Shown: positions 33,388 through 45,397, numbered from the stretch's first letter. The stretch: 64,000 nucleotides of DNA from Cricetomys ansorgei (GCA_026225945.1 JAMJFZ010000770.1:186001-250000), one strand, 5' to 3'. The notes: a model not told the origin generated them from the letters alone. Translations and numbers: made by a program.

Positions 33388-34109
33388 GCAGGAGAAATCT
33401 GTGATTGTAGCGACACAAACTCTGGGAAACGTAATCCTTTATTACTGAAGGCATAGGAAGGTGAGTGTTGCATTCGAGGGGCCACCTGTTGTCTAGGGAA
33501 AGGCTGAGGCCATAGGCTCCTTGTCAGCTCTCTTGACCTGTCTGCACAAGTGTGTTCAGAGTGTATGAATTGATGGGTGGGTCCTCCTCTTAGGTCATGT
33601 TTTCTGTGTGCATTTAACAAGTTTCCGGGACCTGTGAACTGTGTCTGGTTTTGGGCTCACAGTGATCGGCAAGTCTTGAGTTCAGTGCTTATGATGTTGA
33701 CAGTAGAGCTCAGTGGCGGTTTCCCTAGACCAATCATTTGGCAATTCCTGAGTGTTCGTGGCTTTTCCTGTTTAAAATCTTCTCCCACAAAGCAACCCCA
33801 CCAAGTGAGGTCCAGAAGCGGTTGTGTGGCTTTGTGGTTAAATCAAAGGTCTGCTCCTGAGTAAGTGCCCTCAGGGAGGGTGATGGATCTCTCCTTATCC
33901 CTAGAGGTCCTGAGAGGAGTCCCTGCATTTCCTGCACGTTTCTCACATTTGTGATTAGGAGATAAGGTGCTTTAGTGCTAATACTCAGTCCTCCTCCAAT
34001 TCATTCAACAGGTGTCTGGAGCACCTTCTGAATCAACCCGGTCAACAAGTGATCAGAGTGTTTTCCAATAGTGCCGTGTGTAGTAGTTAGCCTACTGTGT
34101 GGGCTCACC
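33385..34109. other. No recognised feature
   Basis: Unique-looking intronic sequence. Confidence 0.45.
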
Positions 34110-34375
34110 AAAGCCGACAAGGCAGACCTCAGCAGAGGGAACCACCATCATAGCCAGGGCCATGCTCACAGCGGAACCCTGAGCATCTGAGCTCAGGTGT
34201 TTTTTATTGATGCAGAACTCCTCAGGTGCAGATCATAAGCAACCAAGCATCCCCTACAGAAACCTATCACCTGCATCAATATGGAATGCCAGGACCTAGG
34301 CAGACCCTCCTCACTCAACAGTACGTAAAACAATCACTTTAAATGTAACTAAAATAAACTTCTGCAACAGCCGTG
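34110..34375 (-). mobile_element. Solo LTR of a class here called LTR-A
   Basis: Shares GACAAGG…, the 'GAACCCTGAGCATCTGAGCTC' block, TTTTTTATTGATGCAGAACTCC and GCCAGGACCTAGGCAG with 49655-49920 and, more weakly, 51190-51790. The reverse complement carries AATAAAAA (34201-34208), so the LTR reads on the minus strand. Confidence 0.6.
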
Positions 34376-35741
34376 AGCAGGTAGCGATGGCAGAGGTGCA
34401 GTGCTGTGTTTGGGGCCGGAGCCTGGGAAGTTGAAGGAGCCAGGCAGCAGTGCCACAGGTGTGTAGGAGGTCTCGCGCACTGCTGGGCTGTGAACCAGGG
34501 GCTGGGGAGGGCATCTGCGACCACTTCTTTGCAACTGTTTTGCTTTGTGCCAGTTAGGATGGGTGAAAGCACTTGTGACTAGCGTGCGTATTGTGGTTTA
34601 AACTCCTGCGTGTGGTGTCGGCACTCCGGTCTACGTTGACTGACGCGTGCAGTCACTTTATTAGTATTCTCATTACTCATTCATGTTGCAGCGTATTTGC
34701 TATGTATGGTGCGCCCGACGAGCACTATGGACTCCAGGTCTGGTTCCCACGGCACTCAGTGGACAGCTGTGCTCAGCACAGTGGGTTTATTGCAGGGAGT
34801 CTGGTGGGGTATAGACTTGGTTGTTCAGGTGATTTTCTAACTGCAAGAATTTGAGCTGATGTTCTGAGAGGTGAGGGTTTGTCAGGCCCAGCCGAGGGGA
34901 GAGGCTGACATGAGCTACCCTGACATGAAGTCAGAGGGCAGTGCGGGGTGTGATGACGACAGCAGGCAGAACCTGTGGATGTTTAATGCCTACAGAGGGA
35001 GGAGCAGTAGAGTTGGGGGAGCAGGCTGGGGGCGTGGCCAAGAACAGGCTGTGTGTGTGAAGATGCCAAGGAGAGAGTCTAGGGAGGAACAGATAGTAGA
35101 TACATGCTGAAACGCGACCCTTTTGAAGGAAGGGACACACTCAGAACCTTTCCAGAACAGCTTGCCCAGTTGTCATGGAGACAAGTGAGGTATGCTGACC
35201 CAGGAGCGAGTGGGATGAAGAGAGGTGACTGTGGGCTGGAGGTGCGCGTGGAGAATGTGAGTCACAGGGCAGGCTCCAGGTGGTCACAGGGGCAGCGCCT
35301 TGAGTCTGGGCTTGCTCACACTGTTGGAAAAGACCCAGAGCCTGAAGACTTGGGAGTAGATGAAGAGACAAAGTCAGATGCAGGAGGAGATGACAAGGCC
35401 CATCGTGAGTCTGCCCCCGTGGGAAGAACGGGAGATGGGGCTCCTCCGCAGGCAAGCAGAAGTTTGCAGATGCTTCCCATCCCGGCAGAAGACAACCGGC
35501 CAGCTGGAGCACACTGAAATGCCTTTCCGGGTCCCATCTCCAGAGTTACCTTCAGAGGGCTAATTTGGGGGCCAGAAATCTGGACAGACAGACTGACCTA
35601 CCCTCCTTCCCTCCCGCCTTCCTTCCTTCTTTGCTGAAATCTGTCTTCTTAAAGGCGCTCCATGGTTAGTTGACTGACTCTCAAGGGAAGAGATTGGCCC
35701 ACAGGAAGGGAGAAAGAACAGTTAGCCTTGTGGGGGGAGGC
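34376..35741. other. No recognised feature
   Basis: Unique-looking, with a short CCTTCCTTCC stretch at about 35600-35630. Confidence 0.45.
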
Positions 35742-36345
35742 CTGATGGAGACGGTAGCACTGAGGATGGACACTGTCTTAGTTAACCCTGTGGAGATCCT
35801 GATGGAGACGGTAGCTCTGAGGATGGACACTGACCTAGTTAACCCTGTGGAGATCCTGATGGAGATGGTAGCACCGAGGATGGACACTGTCGTAGTTAGC
35901 CCTGTGGAGATCCTGATGGAGACGGTAGCACTGAGGATGGACATTGTCCTAGTTAACCCTGTGGGGATCCTGATGGAGACGGTAGCTCTGAGGATGGACA
36001 CTGTCCTAGTTAGCCCTGTGGGATCCTGATGGAGACGGTAGCACTGAGGATGGACACTGTCCTAGTTAACCCTGTGGAGATCCTGATGGAGACGGTAGCC
36101 CTGAGGATGGACACTGTCCTAGTTAACTCTGTGTGGATCCTAATGGAGACCGTAGCTCCAAGGATGGACACTGTCCTAGTTAACCCTGGGGATCCTGATG
36201 GAGACGATAGCACTGAGGATGGACACTGTCCTAGTTAACCCTGGGGATCCTGATGGAGACGTTAGCCCCGAGGATGGACACTGTCCTAGTTAACCCTGGG
36301 GATCCTGATGGAGACGGTAGCCCTGAGGATGCACACTGTCCTGTT
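35742..36345. repeat. 57-bp minisatellite, about 11 copies
   Basis: Units start CTGATGGAGACGGTAGC at 35742, 35799, 35856, 35913, 35970 and onward; the later copies are 1-3 bp shorter (GGGGATCC variant). Each unit includes GACACTGTCCTAGTTAACCC. Frames read METVALRMDTVLVNP-like in plus and are artefacts of period 57 = 19 codons. Confidence 0.93.
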
Positions 36346-36680
36346 GGTCTCTGCTGTGATGCAGGCCCTGTGTTAGGAATGGCGTGGGAGGAAAGGGTGT
36401 ATTTCCCTCACAGCTCGCAGCCCACCTGGAGGCGAGCTAGGGCAGGAGCTCCGGTCAGGAACCATGGCGAGTACTGCCCACCGACCTGCTGCCCGTCCGG
36501 TCAGCTGCCTTTTATACAGCCCAGGAGCACCAGCCACAGTGGCCGGGCCCTCCCACTCAAGCACCAAGCAGGAGGCTGCCCTACAGAAATGCCCACAAGC
36601 TCACCTGATGGAGGCAGGTCCTCACTTCCGACTCCCTCTCCCTAGGTATGTCTAGGTCATGTCACGCTGACAAAAGCTAA
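36346..36680 (-). mobile_element. Rodent LTR-like repeat
   Basis: TGGGAGGAAAGGGTGTATTTC, CAGGAACCATGGCGAGTAC and TTATACAGCCCAGGAGCACC match the reversed LTR-like family. It directly adjoins the 57-bp minisatellite. Confidence 0.6.
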
Positions 36681-37385
36681 CCGGTGTAGACGGCGTAGGG
36701 AAGAGCTGGCAGGGGTCGAAGCAGGCAGGGCGAGTGAAGCAGATTAGATTGCGGGAGAAGGGACCGGGTGACGAGTCTGTGGGCAGCTGGTGAGGTCACG
36801 GGCTTACCGTTCACTACATAGGAAGTGCAGACAGAGAAAAGCTCATTTGTTGGGGGATGAGCGTTGACTTGGGGGCAGAGCCTGGGTGTTGGCAGAGGGG
36901 CACTCAAGTGAGCACGAGGCCAGGGCTGCAGGAGCAGTGAGGAGTGCGTGGCGTTGGGAAGCCGAGGGTAGCAATTAGCATCCTGCTACGAGAGGAGCCG
37001 CAGAGCATGCGGTGCTGGAGTCTTGTCTGTGGCCCAGGTGGACTGTGGTCTTCAGTGCAGATTCGATCCTTCAGCTTCTTCATCTGCCCCTGTGGTGACT
37101 AACCCACCAGACTGGGACCCTGGTTTATCAGCCCCGCCTGGCGCCTCTCTCTAACATGGTCAGTCTGTGGTTCCCAGTTTCGTCTAGACTGCCACTGCTG
37201 TTCCTGGCTTGCAGTGTGTGTCAAATAAGACTCCAGCCCTGTGTTAATTTTGGTATCTTTTCCAAGCTGAGCCGTAGGCACAGTTTCTGTTAAGGTCTTG
37301 GATTTGTCCATCTCTTTGTGCTGTTTCCATTTTATCTGTACCTTCAAGATTGTTCCATGCTTCTCCCGTTGCACACTCAGCCCAG
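36681..37385. other. No recognised feature
   Basis: Unique-looking intronic sequence. Confidence 0.45.
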
Positions 37386-37545
37386 CCAAAAAAAAACCCC
37401 AACCATCCAACCATCCAACCAACCAACCCACCAACATCCAACCAACATCCAACCAACATCCAACCAACCATCCAACCAACATCCAACCATCCAACCAACC
37501 AACATCCAACTAGCCAACCAGCCAGCCACCAACCAAACAGACAGA
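37386..37545. repeat. (CCAA)n / CATCCAACCAA tandem repeat
   Basis: CCAACCAT, CCAACCAA and CATCCAAC words alternate over about 160 bp. Both strands stay open (TNIQPTSNQ on plus; WMLVGWLVG on minus) as an artefact. Confidence 0.93.
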
Positions 37546-38204
37546 CAAACCAGGGCTCTCCCCTGGGCTCCCTCTCTGTCCTGCTTGTTTCTGTTCGTAC
37601 TCAGCAGTGTTCTTTCCCCATGCCTGGTATTTTCTCTTTCTACAGCCATCATTGTTACTATTTTTTTAGCCTTCTTCTGAGAGAACAAGCCTGGCACTTA
37701 ACAGAGCTGATGTTTTGTCCCGTGGATGCTTTGGGCACTTTGGAGACTCCCAGAGCTGGTTGCCTCTCTCTTGCTCCCCTTACCTGGGGGTGCATCTTTG
37801 CTATGGAGAGACAAACTGTCCTTCAGATTCCTCATGATAGAAAGGACAATGAGCTTGCTGTGGTAAAGTGCCTAGAGTCTCTCCTGGGCAAATGTTTGGT
37901 CAGTATAGTGTTAACTGGTCTCTTCTGAGCTGTGTCTTGCAGATTCGGAAGCCTTGGCTGGTCAATGAAGATGCCTGCTTCCATTGACTTATGGAGCACT
38001 CCCTTCCCGGGTGCTTTGTGGAAGCGTGCATTCACGTCTTTCCCCTTCTCACCCCCCAGGCACTCTAGCGCTCTGGTTCGTCTTCGGCTTGATGATACCG
38101 GTATGTGGTGTCATGTGGTGAGGCCGCCTCACCACACTGCCAAAGCTGCAGCAGCCAAAGCTGCTCTGGACAAAGTGACCAGTGGCACGTGCCCCTCCCC
38201 CTCG
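37546..38204. other. No recognised feature
   Basis: Unique-looking intronic sequence. Confidence 0.45.
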
Positions 38205-38398
38205 AAGATTTTCAGTTGGCCTGTAAGTGTGTGTGCACCACATGCATGCCTTGGGCCAGTGGAGGTGAGAAGAGGGGTTGGACTCCCTAGAGCTGGAGTT
38301 GGGGATGTGTGAACCACCGTGGGGTGCTGGGAACCAACCCTGGGTCCTCTGCAACTTCAGCGAGCACTTTTAACTGCTGCGCCGTCTCCCGCGCCTCA
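38205..38398 (-). mobile_element. B2/B3 SINE
   Basis: GTGTGAACCACCGTGGGGTGC, GGGAACCAACCCTGGGTCC and TAACTGCTGCGCCGTCTCCC in reverse. Confidence 0.8.
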
Positions 38399-38439
38399 GA
38401 TGGTGCTTCTTACTCCTCATGGTCGATGTCCTCTCTTTT

Positions 38440-38535
38440 TCTTCTTCCTTCTCAGACAGGGCCTTCTCTGCCCAGGTGGGTTTCAGCCCACCCGGCCTCA
38501 CCCCGGCCCCCCGGTGCTGGGACTGCGAGTGAGTC
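38440..38535 (-). mobile_element. B1 SINE relic
   Basis: TTCTCAGACAGGGCCTTCTC, CACCCGGCCTCACC and GTGCTGGGACTGCGAG. Confidence 0.45.
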
Positions 38536-38741
38536 TCCGTGCAGCTTCAGTCCATGTCGCAGTGCAGCGTTCTCTTGTTTTTAGCCCAAGTCCCGCCAGC
38601 CCCGTCCTGAGCCTTCCTCCTTCCGGAGCACAAGTGCTCAGTGTCTTGATGCCTGCCGAGCGCTGGGTTTTTGGAACTTCAGGAGAGCAGTTCCAGTGCG
38701 TCATTGAGGGCCAGACCTGCATTCTTCGATGTAATGAGTTG

Positions 38742-39118
38742 TGCTGGTTAACTTGACACAAGCCCAGAGTCATTCAGGAAGAGGAGCCTCAGTCGAGAGC
38801 GTGCCTCATCAGACTGCCTGTTGCCAGTCTTCGAGGCATTCTCTTGATGAACATTGATAGATGATTGACACCTCCTGTGGGGGTGCTCTTTGGGCAGCTG
38901 GCCCTCGGCTCTGTAAGAAGGCAGGCTGAGCAAGTCAAGCCAGGAAGCAGAGCTCTTCCACGGCCTCTGTATCTGCTCCTGCCTCCAGGCTCCCGCCCTG
39001 ACTTTCATCAGTGATAGGTTGTGACTGGAGAGTTGTAGGATGAAATAAACCCCTTCCTCTACGCGTGGCCTTTGGTCGTGGTGTTTTATCACTGAACAGA
39101 AAACAAACTAAGACTTGA
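38742..39118 (+). mobile_element. Rodent LTR-like repeat, near full length
   Basis: Starts GTGCTGGTTAACTTGACACAAG; includes GCAGGCTGAGCAAGTCAAGC, AATAAACCCCTTCCTC and GGTCGTGGTGTTTTATCAC; ends AAACTAAGAC. An AATAAA lies near the 3' end. Confidence 0.68.
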
Positions 39119-39780
39119 GTGCATCAGACGTGTAGTAGAAATACATGAAAGAGTTTGTGTAGTTGGGTGGCTGAGTGGATCTGAGCGAGACACAGCTGGA
39201 TTCGAATCTTTGAAGATGCACAATTCTGACAGCACCATGTGGTGCCTCTGTGAGTAGGTCAGTTAGTGAGGAGCGCACTGCTCAACTGGGCTGGAATTGC
39301 CCCCGAGCTAAACTGTCCCTGATGCACATTATTTGTTTGGGAGCCTTGAGTGGAATGCAGTTAGGTTTGCTGAGCCCAAGGTCCACTGGCAACAACCTTG
39401 GTGTGGACGTGAGTCACGGGACTCCGCAGTCCCGTCTCCAGGTCTGGAGCCCCCATCTGCTTCAGGAACCTGAATATCTGTCCCCATATGATGATGGACA
39501 CACCCACACTTAGCCTTTCATCCCTGCGCTTAGTCAGGACAAAGCCATGTTCTTACTAATGTGTTCTTAAGTACGCATTTGGTGCAATGAGTACTTAATT
39601 TGTGGAGGACAAACCAAAATAACTTCATTGTGTGCTCCCCAGCTCTTTATAAGGCGCTGTTTGGGGCTGCACTGCCTGTCGTGAAAGCTGTTAGGTTAAG
39701 ACTGTTCCTTCGCTTTTCTGTGTAGTGACTCAGCACATGGAAATCTAAAGACCTTTTGTGGACCAGTCACGCTCTGGGGC
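39119..39780. other. No recognised feature
   Basis: Unique-looking intronic sequence. Confidence 0.45.
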
Positions 39781-39951
39781 CTCAGGATTAGTGAGCAGCA
39801 GTAAGCGACCAGATGCATGCCCATGTGCCTGCAGGCCTGACTAACAGACGCCATGGCACAGAGGCTCAGGATTAGTGAGCAGCAGTAAGCGACCAGATGC
39901 ATGCCCATGTGCCTGCAGGCCTGACTAACAGACGCCATGGCACAGAGGCTC
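39781..39951. repeat. Perfect 84-bp tandem duplication
   Basis: The block starting CTCAGGATTAGTGAGCAGC at 39781 is repeated without change from 39865. Confidence 0.97.
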
Positions 39952-40171
39952 AGAGGAACCCCTCCCTTCCCATTTTGGACTTGTTGGCGCGTTGGGAAGT
40001 TCTGTGCTTTGGTGAGGCACTTACCCTTTGATAGTCAGCTGCCCTTGTGTTCTGGTGCCTGGGGGAGAGGGACGGGCCCTCAGCTGAGAAGGCGCCTCCA
40101 TCAGATTGGCTGGTGGGCGGCGGTGAGGTGCTCGCTTTCTTCACGTTTTTATTTTTCTTTTTCTCCACTTT

Positions 40172-40367
40172 TCTTTTAAAATATTTTATTCATTTTTATT
40201 TTATGTGTTTTAGTTTTTGCTTGCATGTATGTCTATGTGAGGGGTCAAATCCCCTGGAACAGGAGCTACAGGCAGTTGTGAGCTGCCATGTGGGTGCAGG
40301 GAGTTGAACCTGGGTCCTCTGGAAGAACAGCTAGTGCTCCTAACCACTGAGCCGTCTCTCCAGCCTC
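40172..40367 (-). mobile_element. B2/B3 SINE
   Basis: GTGAGCTGCCATGTGGGTGC, GGGAGTTGAACCTGGGTCC and CACTGAGCCGTCTCTCCAGCC. Confidence 0.9.
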
Positions 40368-40411
40368 GCCCTCCCCTCTTCTCTCCTCCCTCCCCTCCCC
40401 TTCTTTCTCTT

Positions 40412-40520
40412 CTTTTTTGGAAACTGGTTTCTCTGTGTAGCCCTGACTGTCTTGGAACCTGCTATGTAGACCAGGCTGGCCTCAGTGCTGGGTTAAAGGT
40501 GTGCACCACTAGGCCCAGCT
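40412..40520 (-). mobile_element. B1 SINE (internally deleted)
   Basis: GGTTTCTCTGTGTAGCCCTGAC, AGACCAGGCTGGCCTC, then directly GTGCTGGGTTAAAGGTGTGC; part of the middle is missing. Confidence 0.8.
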
Positions 40521-40566
40521 TTGTGAGGCATTTTCTTAATTGCCAGTTGACGTAAGAGAGCCCATC

Positions 40567-40746
40567 CCAGACTAGAGAGACAGCTCAGTGGTTAAGAGCA
40601 CTGACTGCTCTTCCAGAGGACCCAGGTTCAATTCCCGGTATCCACATAGTAGAGCACAACCATCTATAATAGGGTCAGATGCTCTCTTCTGGCGTGTAGA
40701 TGATCATGCAGATAGAGCGCGCGCGCGCGCGCACACACACACACAG
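40567..40746 (+). mobile_element. B2 SINE with (GC)n(AC)n end
   Basis: AGAGACAGCTCAGTGGTTAAG, CCCAGGTTCAATTCCCGG and an alternating GC/AC tract at 40717-40745. Confidence 0.88.
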
Positions 40747-41602
40747 TGGGTCCATCCCTAGGTGGGAAGGCTTTTTCTTTACATTGAAAAGTTGAGATTG
40801 GCCTCTTTTTAGGAAGTTTGGAAATTAGAGCTACAGCTTCTGTTAAGAGTTTAGTTCATAACCTAGGGAGTTTGAGGCCAGTTCAGGATCAGTCTCCAAA
40901 AAAAAAAGTGTTAAATAAAACATATCTTAAAGTGCATTGCCATAACTTTGGCAGTCGGTACCAAATTCCAGCCCTTAAGGGTGGTACTAAATTAAAATTG
41001 ACAAGTGATTGAGAGAGAAGAGGTTGCTTTACTTGCTCACTCTTCCCAGCTGTGTCCTGTGACAATTATGAAGACAGCTGTTGTCTTCCTCACCGTGAGC
41101 CAGGTGAGGAAGAATACTGTCTCAGAGAATAACTTCTCTAGGATCGTGTAGCCCGCCTGTGGGCAAGCTGAGATTTGACCCAGATTCATCTCCTCCGTAG
41201 GCTGCACAGTTTCCACCCCATCTCCCTGCTCCGCAACAGCAGGACCAGCATCAGCTTGGTCTCACTGAGACGTTCCGGCCCTGTGCATGGGTGTGTGTTC
41301 GTTCCCCATTAGTTTGTATTTCCTTCTTCCTGTTTCCTGCTCAGCTTGGATCAGTTTCAGTTTTCGTAATAAAAGTGGATCCTACCTTTCCTCAGCTGCT
41401 TTAACATGCATTTGTGTATAATTTTGATGGGGAATTTGATAAGGAATTTACTCCAGCATTTTGGGAATATGTTTTGGAAATGATGGTAACAAAAGGGCTT
41501 GAAGTTTTGACTCAGATTTATAAGAATAAATGAGAATTATAATTACATCCTCATTTTATTTTAATTCATTGAAAAATTTGTAGATTTTAATCCTATCCCC
41601 AG
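40747..41602. other. Mostly unique; B1 tail-like piece at about 40853-40907
   Basis: GGAGTTTGAGGCCAGTTCAGG with an A run is a short B1 3' remnant. Nothing else is recognised. Confidence 0.45.
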
Positions 41603-41646
41603 ATGCTTGTGTGTACCTGTGCCCACATGGGTGTGCGCGCGCGCGT

Positions 41647-41679
<33 letters not shown>

Positions 41680-41957
41680 CGCACGAATGCATGCATGCAC
41701 CTGTGTGGTGAGTGTGCACGTGGAACCACAGGTCAGTGTTGGGTGTCTTCCTCAGTTGCGCTCCCCTGTTTTTCTTGAGGCCAAGTCTTCACTGAGCTCT
41801 CCCATTTGGCTAGGCTGGCTGCCCATGAGCTTCGGGGATCTGACTGTCTCTGCTCCCCGCCTCCCCCATGCCCCAGCTCTGAGGTCGAAGGTTTTACATG
41901 AGTGCTGGGGTTGAGCTCAAAGCCAGCACTTGACCAGCTGACCCTGCTCCCAGCCCT
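41603..41957 (-). mobile_element. B4/RSINE1-type SINE with (GC)/(CA)n
   Basis: Starts with a TG/GC/CA tract (41631-41676), continues GGCTAGGCTGGCTGCCCATG, then TTTTACATGAGTGCTGGGG and GACCAGCTGACCCTGCTCCC. Confidence 0.6.
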
Positions 41958-42109
41958 ACATGTTTTTCTTAGGTCCTTTTGCGTTAGGTTACTATGTTTC
42001 TTGACCCCCACAGTCTCTTTGATTGAGCATGAACATTATAAACAGTGGGAAGGGTAGATACTATTATGTGCTACTGTTACTTAATGATTGGCAGTGGGAA
42101 TTAATACTT

Positions 42110-42425
42110 CAGGTCCTTAGCAACCGTGTGGCCCAGCGTGTAAAGCACGTACGTGCTTTTCCTGTGCAAGCAGGAAGCCTGGGATCTGACGCAGAGGACC
42201 CGTGTCAGGTGGGCAAGGCAAAGCAAACTGGCTAGCCCACTAGCCTTGTCTGTTAGCCCTGTGTTTGATTGACAGAATCAGTGGAGAGCAAAAGAGGAAG
42301 ATCCCCAACATCAGCCTTCGGCTTCCATACATATCCACACGTGCACACTCACCTGCATGCAAACGTGTATCACATGTGCATGCCCATCACGTACATATGA
42401 AAAGTTCTCACGTGTGCGTGCGTGT
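42110..42425 (+). mobile_element. B4/RSINE1-type SINE
   Basis: GTGGCCCAGCGTGTAAAGC, GGAAGCCTGGGATCTGACGC and AGAGGAAGATCCCCAACATC, with a CACACGTGC-rich end and (GTGC)n at 42415-42440. Confidence 0.6.
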
Positions 42426-42440
42426 GCGTGCGTGCGTGTG

Positions 42441-43029
42441 TGGAGAGACAAGGGGCGGCAGGAGGAGGACGGTGGGAGCGCAGGTGTGTGATAGGGACAG
42501 TGAAGAAAGCACAGTGACACGCGTAGACAGTGAAGTGCGGTGTTCTGTACTCAGGTGGAAGGCCGCTTTAGCTGGCGCCCTGCAGCTGCTTAGAGACGTC
42601 AGATGCCAGGGAAGCAGACCGTTACGCCAACACACTTATCTTCATTCACACAGTTGCTCCTGTATAAATTTTACCATGAAGTGTGTGTACACGTGAATGT
42701 CTTCTTCCTCTCCCTCCCCTCCCACATCCTCACTTCCTCTCAAATTGACGCCTCTTTTTCTTCCTGCTGTTAGGTTACCGTTGTTGTTACTAGTTATGTA
42801 TGTATCCTCTCCCCTCCACACACGCCCGCTTGGTTGTGTATGACTGAGGGCTGACGACTTCGTATTGGATGACCAGTTAGAAGGCGCGTCCCTAGGGGAG
42901 GCTGATTCTCCCCGGGAGTCACTAGTTGCCTGCTGTGCTTTGTCTAGGCGTGGGACCCAGTGAGTTTCCCCCTTCTGAGTTAGCATTTCTGTTGACACTG
43001 TCATTGTCTAGGTTTTGTTTATGCAGCCA
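42441..43029. other. No recognised feature
   Basis: Unique-looking intronic sequence. Confidence 0.45.
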
Positions 43030-43640
43030 TATTGTTGAGGTATCGTGGGTGTAGTTTTCCTGTCATGTTGTGGAGACATAATCTCTTAGCAGACTTGTTG
43101 CTCACCTGGCTCCTAGAATCCTCCTGTCTTCTCTGTTTCTTGAGTTCGATGTGCTGGAGTTGTGCTGGCAATGTATCCATTGGGGTTGGGCTCCCGGTGT
43201 AACTTAACTTCTGCAGTGTGTCTACTTGTGATTTTCTGTAATGGTCTCCATTTGCTGTAAAGAGAAGCATCTTTGATGAAGGGTCGGGGCCACACTTATC
43301 TGTGGTATAAGGAAAAGTTTTAGAATGCAGTTAGGAGTTCTGCTGGTCCAGTAAAGTGAAGACCCACTGGCCCTGGAGAGTGGGCCTTGAGTCCAGTTGG
43401 ACAGCTGTTGGTTTGCCGCGATAGGAGCGCCACTGTCACTCCTCAGGCAGCCGGCCACTGGTCATTGTTGCAGTTGGTGGGCATTGTACATGCACCATGG
43501 ATTGCACTGGCAGGCTTAGCTCCTCCTCGGCAGCTTACACAGCACTTTCTGTTACTATGGACTCTATACCAAGGGAGGGAGGAGGCCGAAGGTTAGATCT
43601 AGCGTGAATTTTCTGATTCCTGGGTTCTAATTGTGTGGTG
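43030..43640 (+). mobile_element. Rodent interspersed repeat, family uncertain (possibly L1-related)
   Basis: CTCCATTTGCTGTAAAGAGAAG, CTTTGATGAAGGGTCGGGGC, CACACTTATCTGTGGTATAAGG and GGAGTTCTGCTGGTCCAGTAAAG are words I know as a frequent rodent repeat. I cannot give the family reliably. Confidence 0.45.
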
Positions 43641-43813
43641 TCTGAGAGGCAACCAAGGCAGTAGCTGTCGCCTGCATTGTGCTGAGAGGCTCTTTACTAG
43701 CCTGGCCAGCAGCTTGCACGGACGCTCCTCATGCCTGGCACTGGGTTTTCGCTAGCCAGTCTGTAGCTTTTGTGGGGAACACTGTCGGCCCATGTGGCCT
43801 AAGTTTATGTGAT

Positions 43814-43815
<2 letters not shown>

Positions 43816-43859
<44 letters not shown>
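43816..43859. repeat. (CA)22 microsatellite
   Basis: Uninterrupted CA run. Confidence 0.97.
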
Positions 43860-43861
<2 letters not shown>

Positions 43862-44474
43862 ATCATGTATAATTTAGGTAGACACACAATACAGCTCCCC
43901 GAGGTTTTATCAGACGTCTTTGGTGTTACTTACCCCTCCTTTTCCCTCTCCTGTGTGTAAACACGTTGGAAGCAAAATAGGGGCAAGTGTTAATCCCTAC
44001 TTCAGAGTTTTAACCTTGAGTGGACTCACCTACACTAATAATCTCTAAAGCTGACTTGAGATGTGTTTGTCTTACAAAATTGAAACATTCTTGCTGAAAA
44101 AAACAGTCACACACATGTCTAGTGAGCTAGGACTAGTCTCAGACACGTGCCCACCCACGTCAGCAGTCCCCGCAGCCCGGCTCGGCTTCTCCACAGCTGC
44201 TTATGTGTTCTCTTCGGCACACACAGATGTGCACGGTGTGTGTATTTTTTATTTAATACAGATAGCTTGGACATTTTATGTCCTCTCTACATTAGATACT
44301 CGAAATCACAAGTTTGAATGATTATAACATTTTTTCATACTAAAATATTTCTCTCCAGTTTTTCCATTTGAGAAACTATTAAGCTGAACATCTCTGGAAG
44401 TTAGGATCACATTGTTCTTTTTCTTTTCTGTCCTCCTTGGCTTGTTTGTTTTTGGTCAATTGGTTATTTTTCAG
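43860..44474. other. No recognised feature
   Basis: Unique-looking intronic sequence. Confidence 0.45.
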
Positions 44475-44528
44475 AGAACGCCAGGCAAGCAAGCACCACC
44501 CCTGAGCTGCACCCCAGGCCTGTAGTCA
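44475..44528 (-). mobile_element. ID/B4-type SINE fragment
   Basis: CCAGGCAAGCAAGCACCACC and CTGAGCTGCACCCCAGGCC are a reversed ID head. Confidence 0.55.
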
Positions 44529-44537
44529 CAGCCACCA

Positions 44538-44755
44538 CCATGACCTCCTCCTCCTCCCCCTCCTCCCCCTCCTCCTCCCCCCTCCTCCCCCTCCTCTTCC
44601 TCCTCCTCCCTTTCCTCTTCCTCCTCCTTCCTCTCCTCTTCCTCCTCCTCTTCCTCCTCCTCCCTTTCCTCTTCCTCCTCCTTCCTCTCCTCTTCCTCCT
44701 CCTCCGCCTCCTCTCCCTCCTCCTCTCCCTCCCCCTCCTCCTCCTCCTCCTTCTA
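44538..44755. repeat. (TCC)n / (CTTCCTCCT)n polypyrimidine tract
   Basis: About 215 bp almost free of purines. It includes a 54-bp duplicated block (CTTCCTCCTCCTCCCTTTCC-type) at about 44594-44700. Confidence 0.93.
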
Positions 44756-44779
44756 GGACAACTTTATTATTTGTTTTGA

Positions 44780-45003
44780 GAAATTAAATATTTTTGAAAT
44801 CTTATGTGTATGAGTGTTTTGCTGTATGTGTGCTGTGTACCATGTGCGCCTGGTGATACAGAGACAAAAAGAGGGTGTTGGATCCCTTGGAATTGGAGTT
44901 ACAGACAAGTGAGCTGCCATGTGGGTGCTGGGAATCAAACCTGGGTTCTCTGGAAGAGCAACCAGTATCCATCCGCCTCTGCCTCCCTATTGCTGGGCTT
45001 ATA
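44780..45003 (-). mobile_element. B2/B3 SINE followed by a B1 end
   Basis: GAGCTGCCATGTGGGTGCTG, GGGAATCAAACCTGGGTTC and GAAGAGCAACCAGT, then the B1-like CCGCCTCTGCCTCCC…TGCTGGGCTTATAG. Confidence 0.8.
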
Positions 45004-45397
45004 GTCTGGCCTAGTGGTCACACAGGTGTAGAATCACAGGATCAAAGAATCGGACATTGGGCAGCTCTTGGTCTGCACTGCCAAGCCTGGCGGGGAGCTT
45101 GCGTTCCTCTGCACTTGCCGGCCGCTCAGGGCAGGTCTTCCTTGCCACACATTGGTAACCATTGAGCATGATAAACAGTTTTGCCAGCAGAGAGATTAAA
45201 TGTTACTTCCTTGTTCAGTGATTCTTTGTGAGCCTGGGAAGTGAATGTTTTTCAGTCTTCTGTGTGTGGTTTAGCTGTTCATCTTACAGTTTTGATTTTT
45301 GTATTTGACTTATATATCATTTCAAAGAATGCACACAAATATTTTTAGTTGTCCAATTTTTGGCATAATCAATTGGATCCACTATGAAAATAAGCAA
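45004..45397. other. No recognised feature
   Basis: Unique-looking intronic sequence. Confidence 0.45.

Noticed and set aside
35670..36238. Repeat protein METVALRMDTVLVNP
   Set aside because: Artefact of the 57-bp minisatellite (19-codon period).
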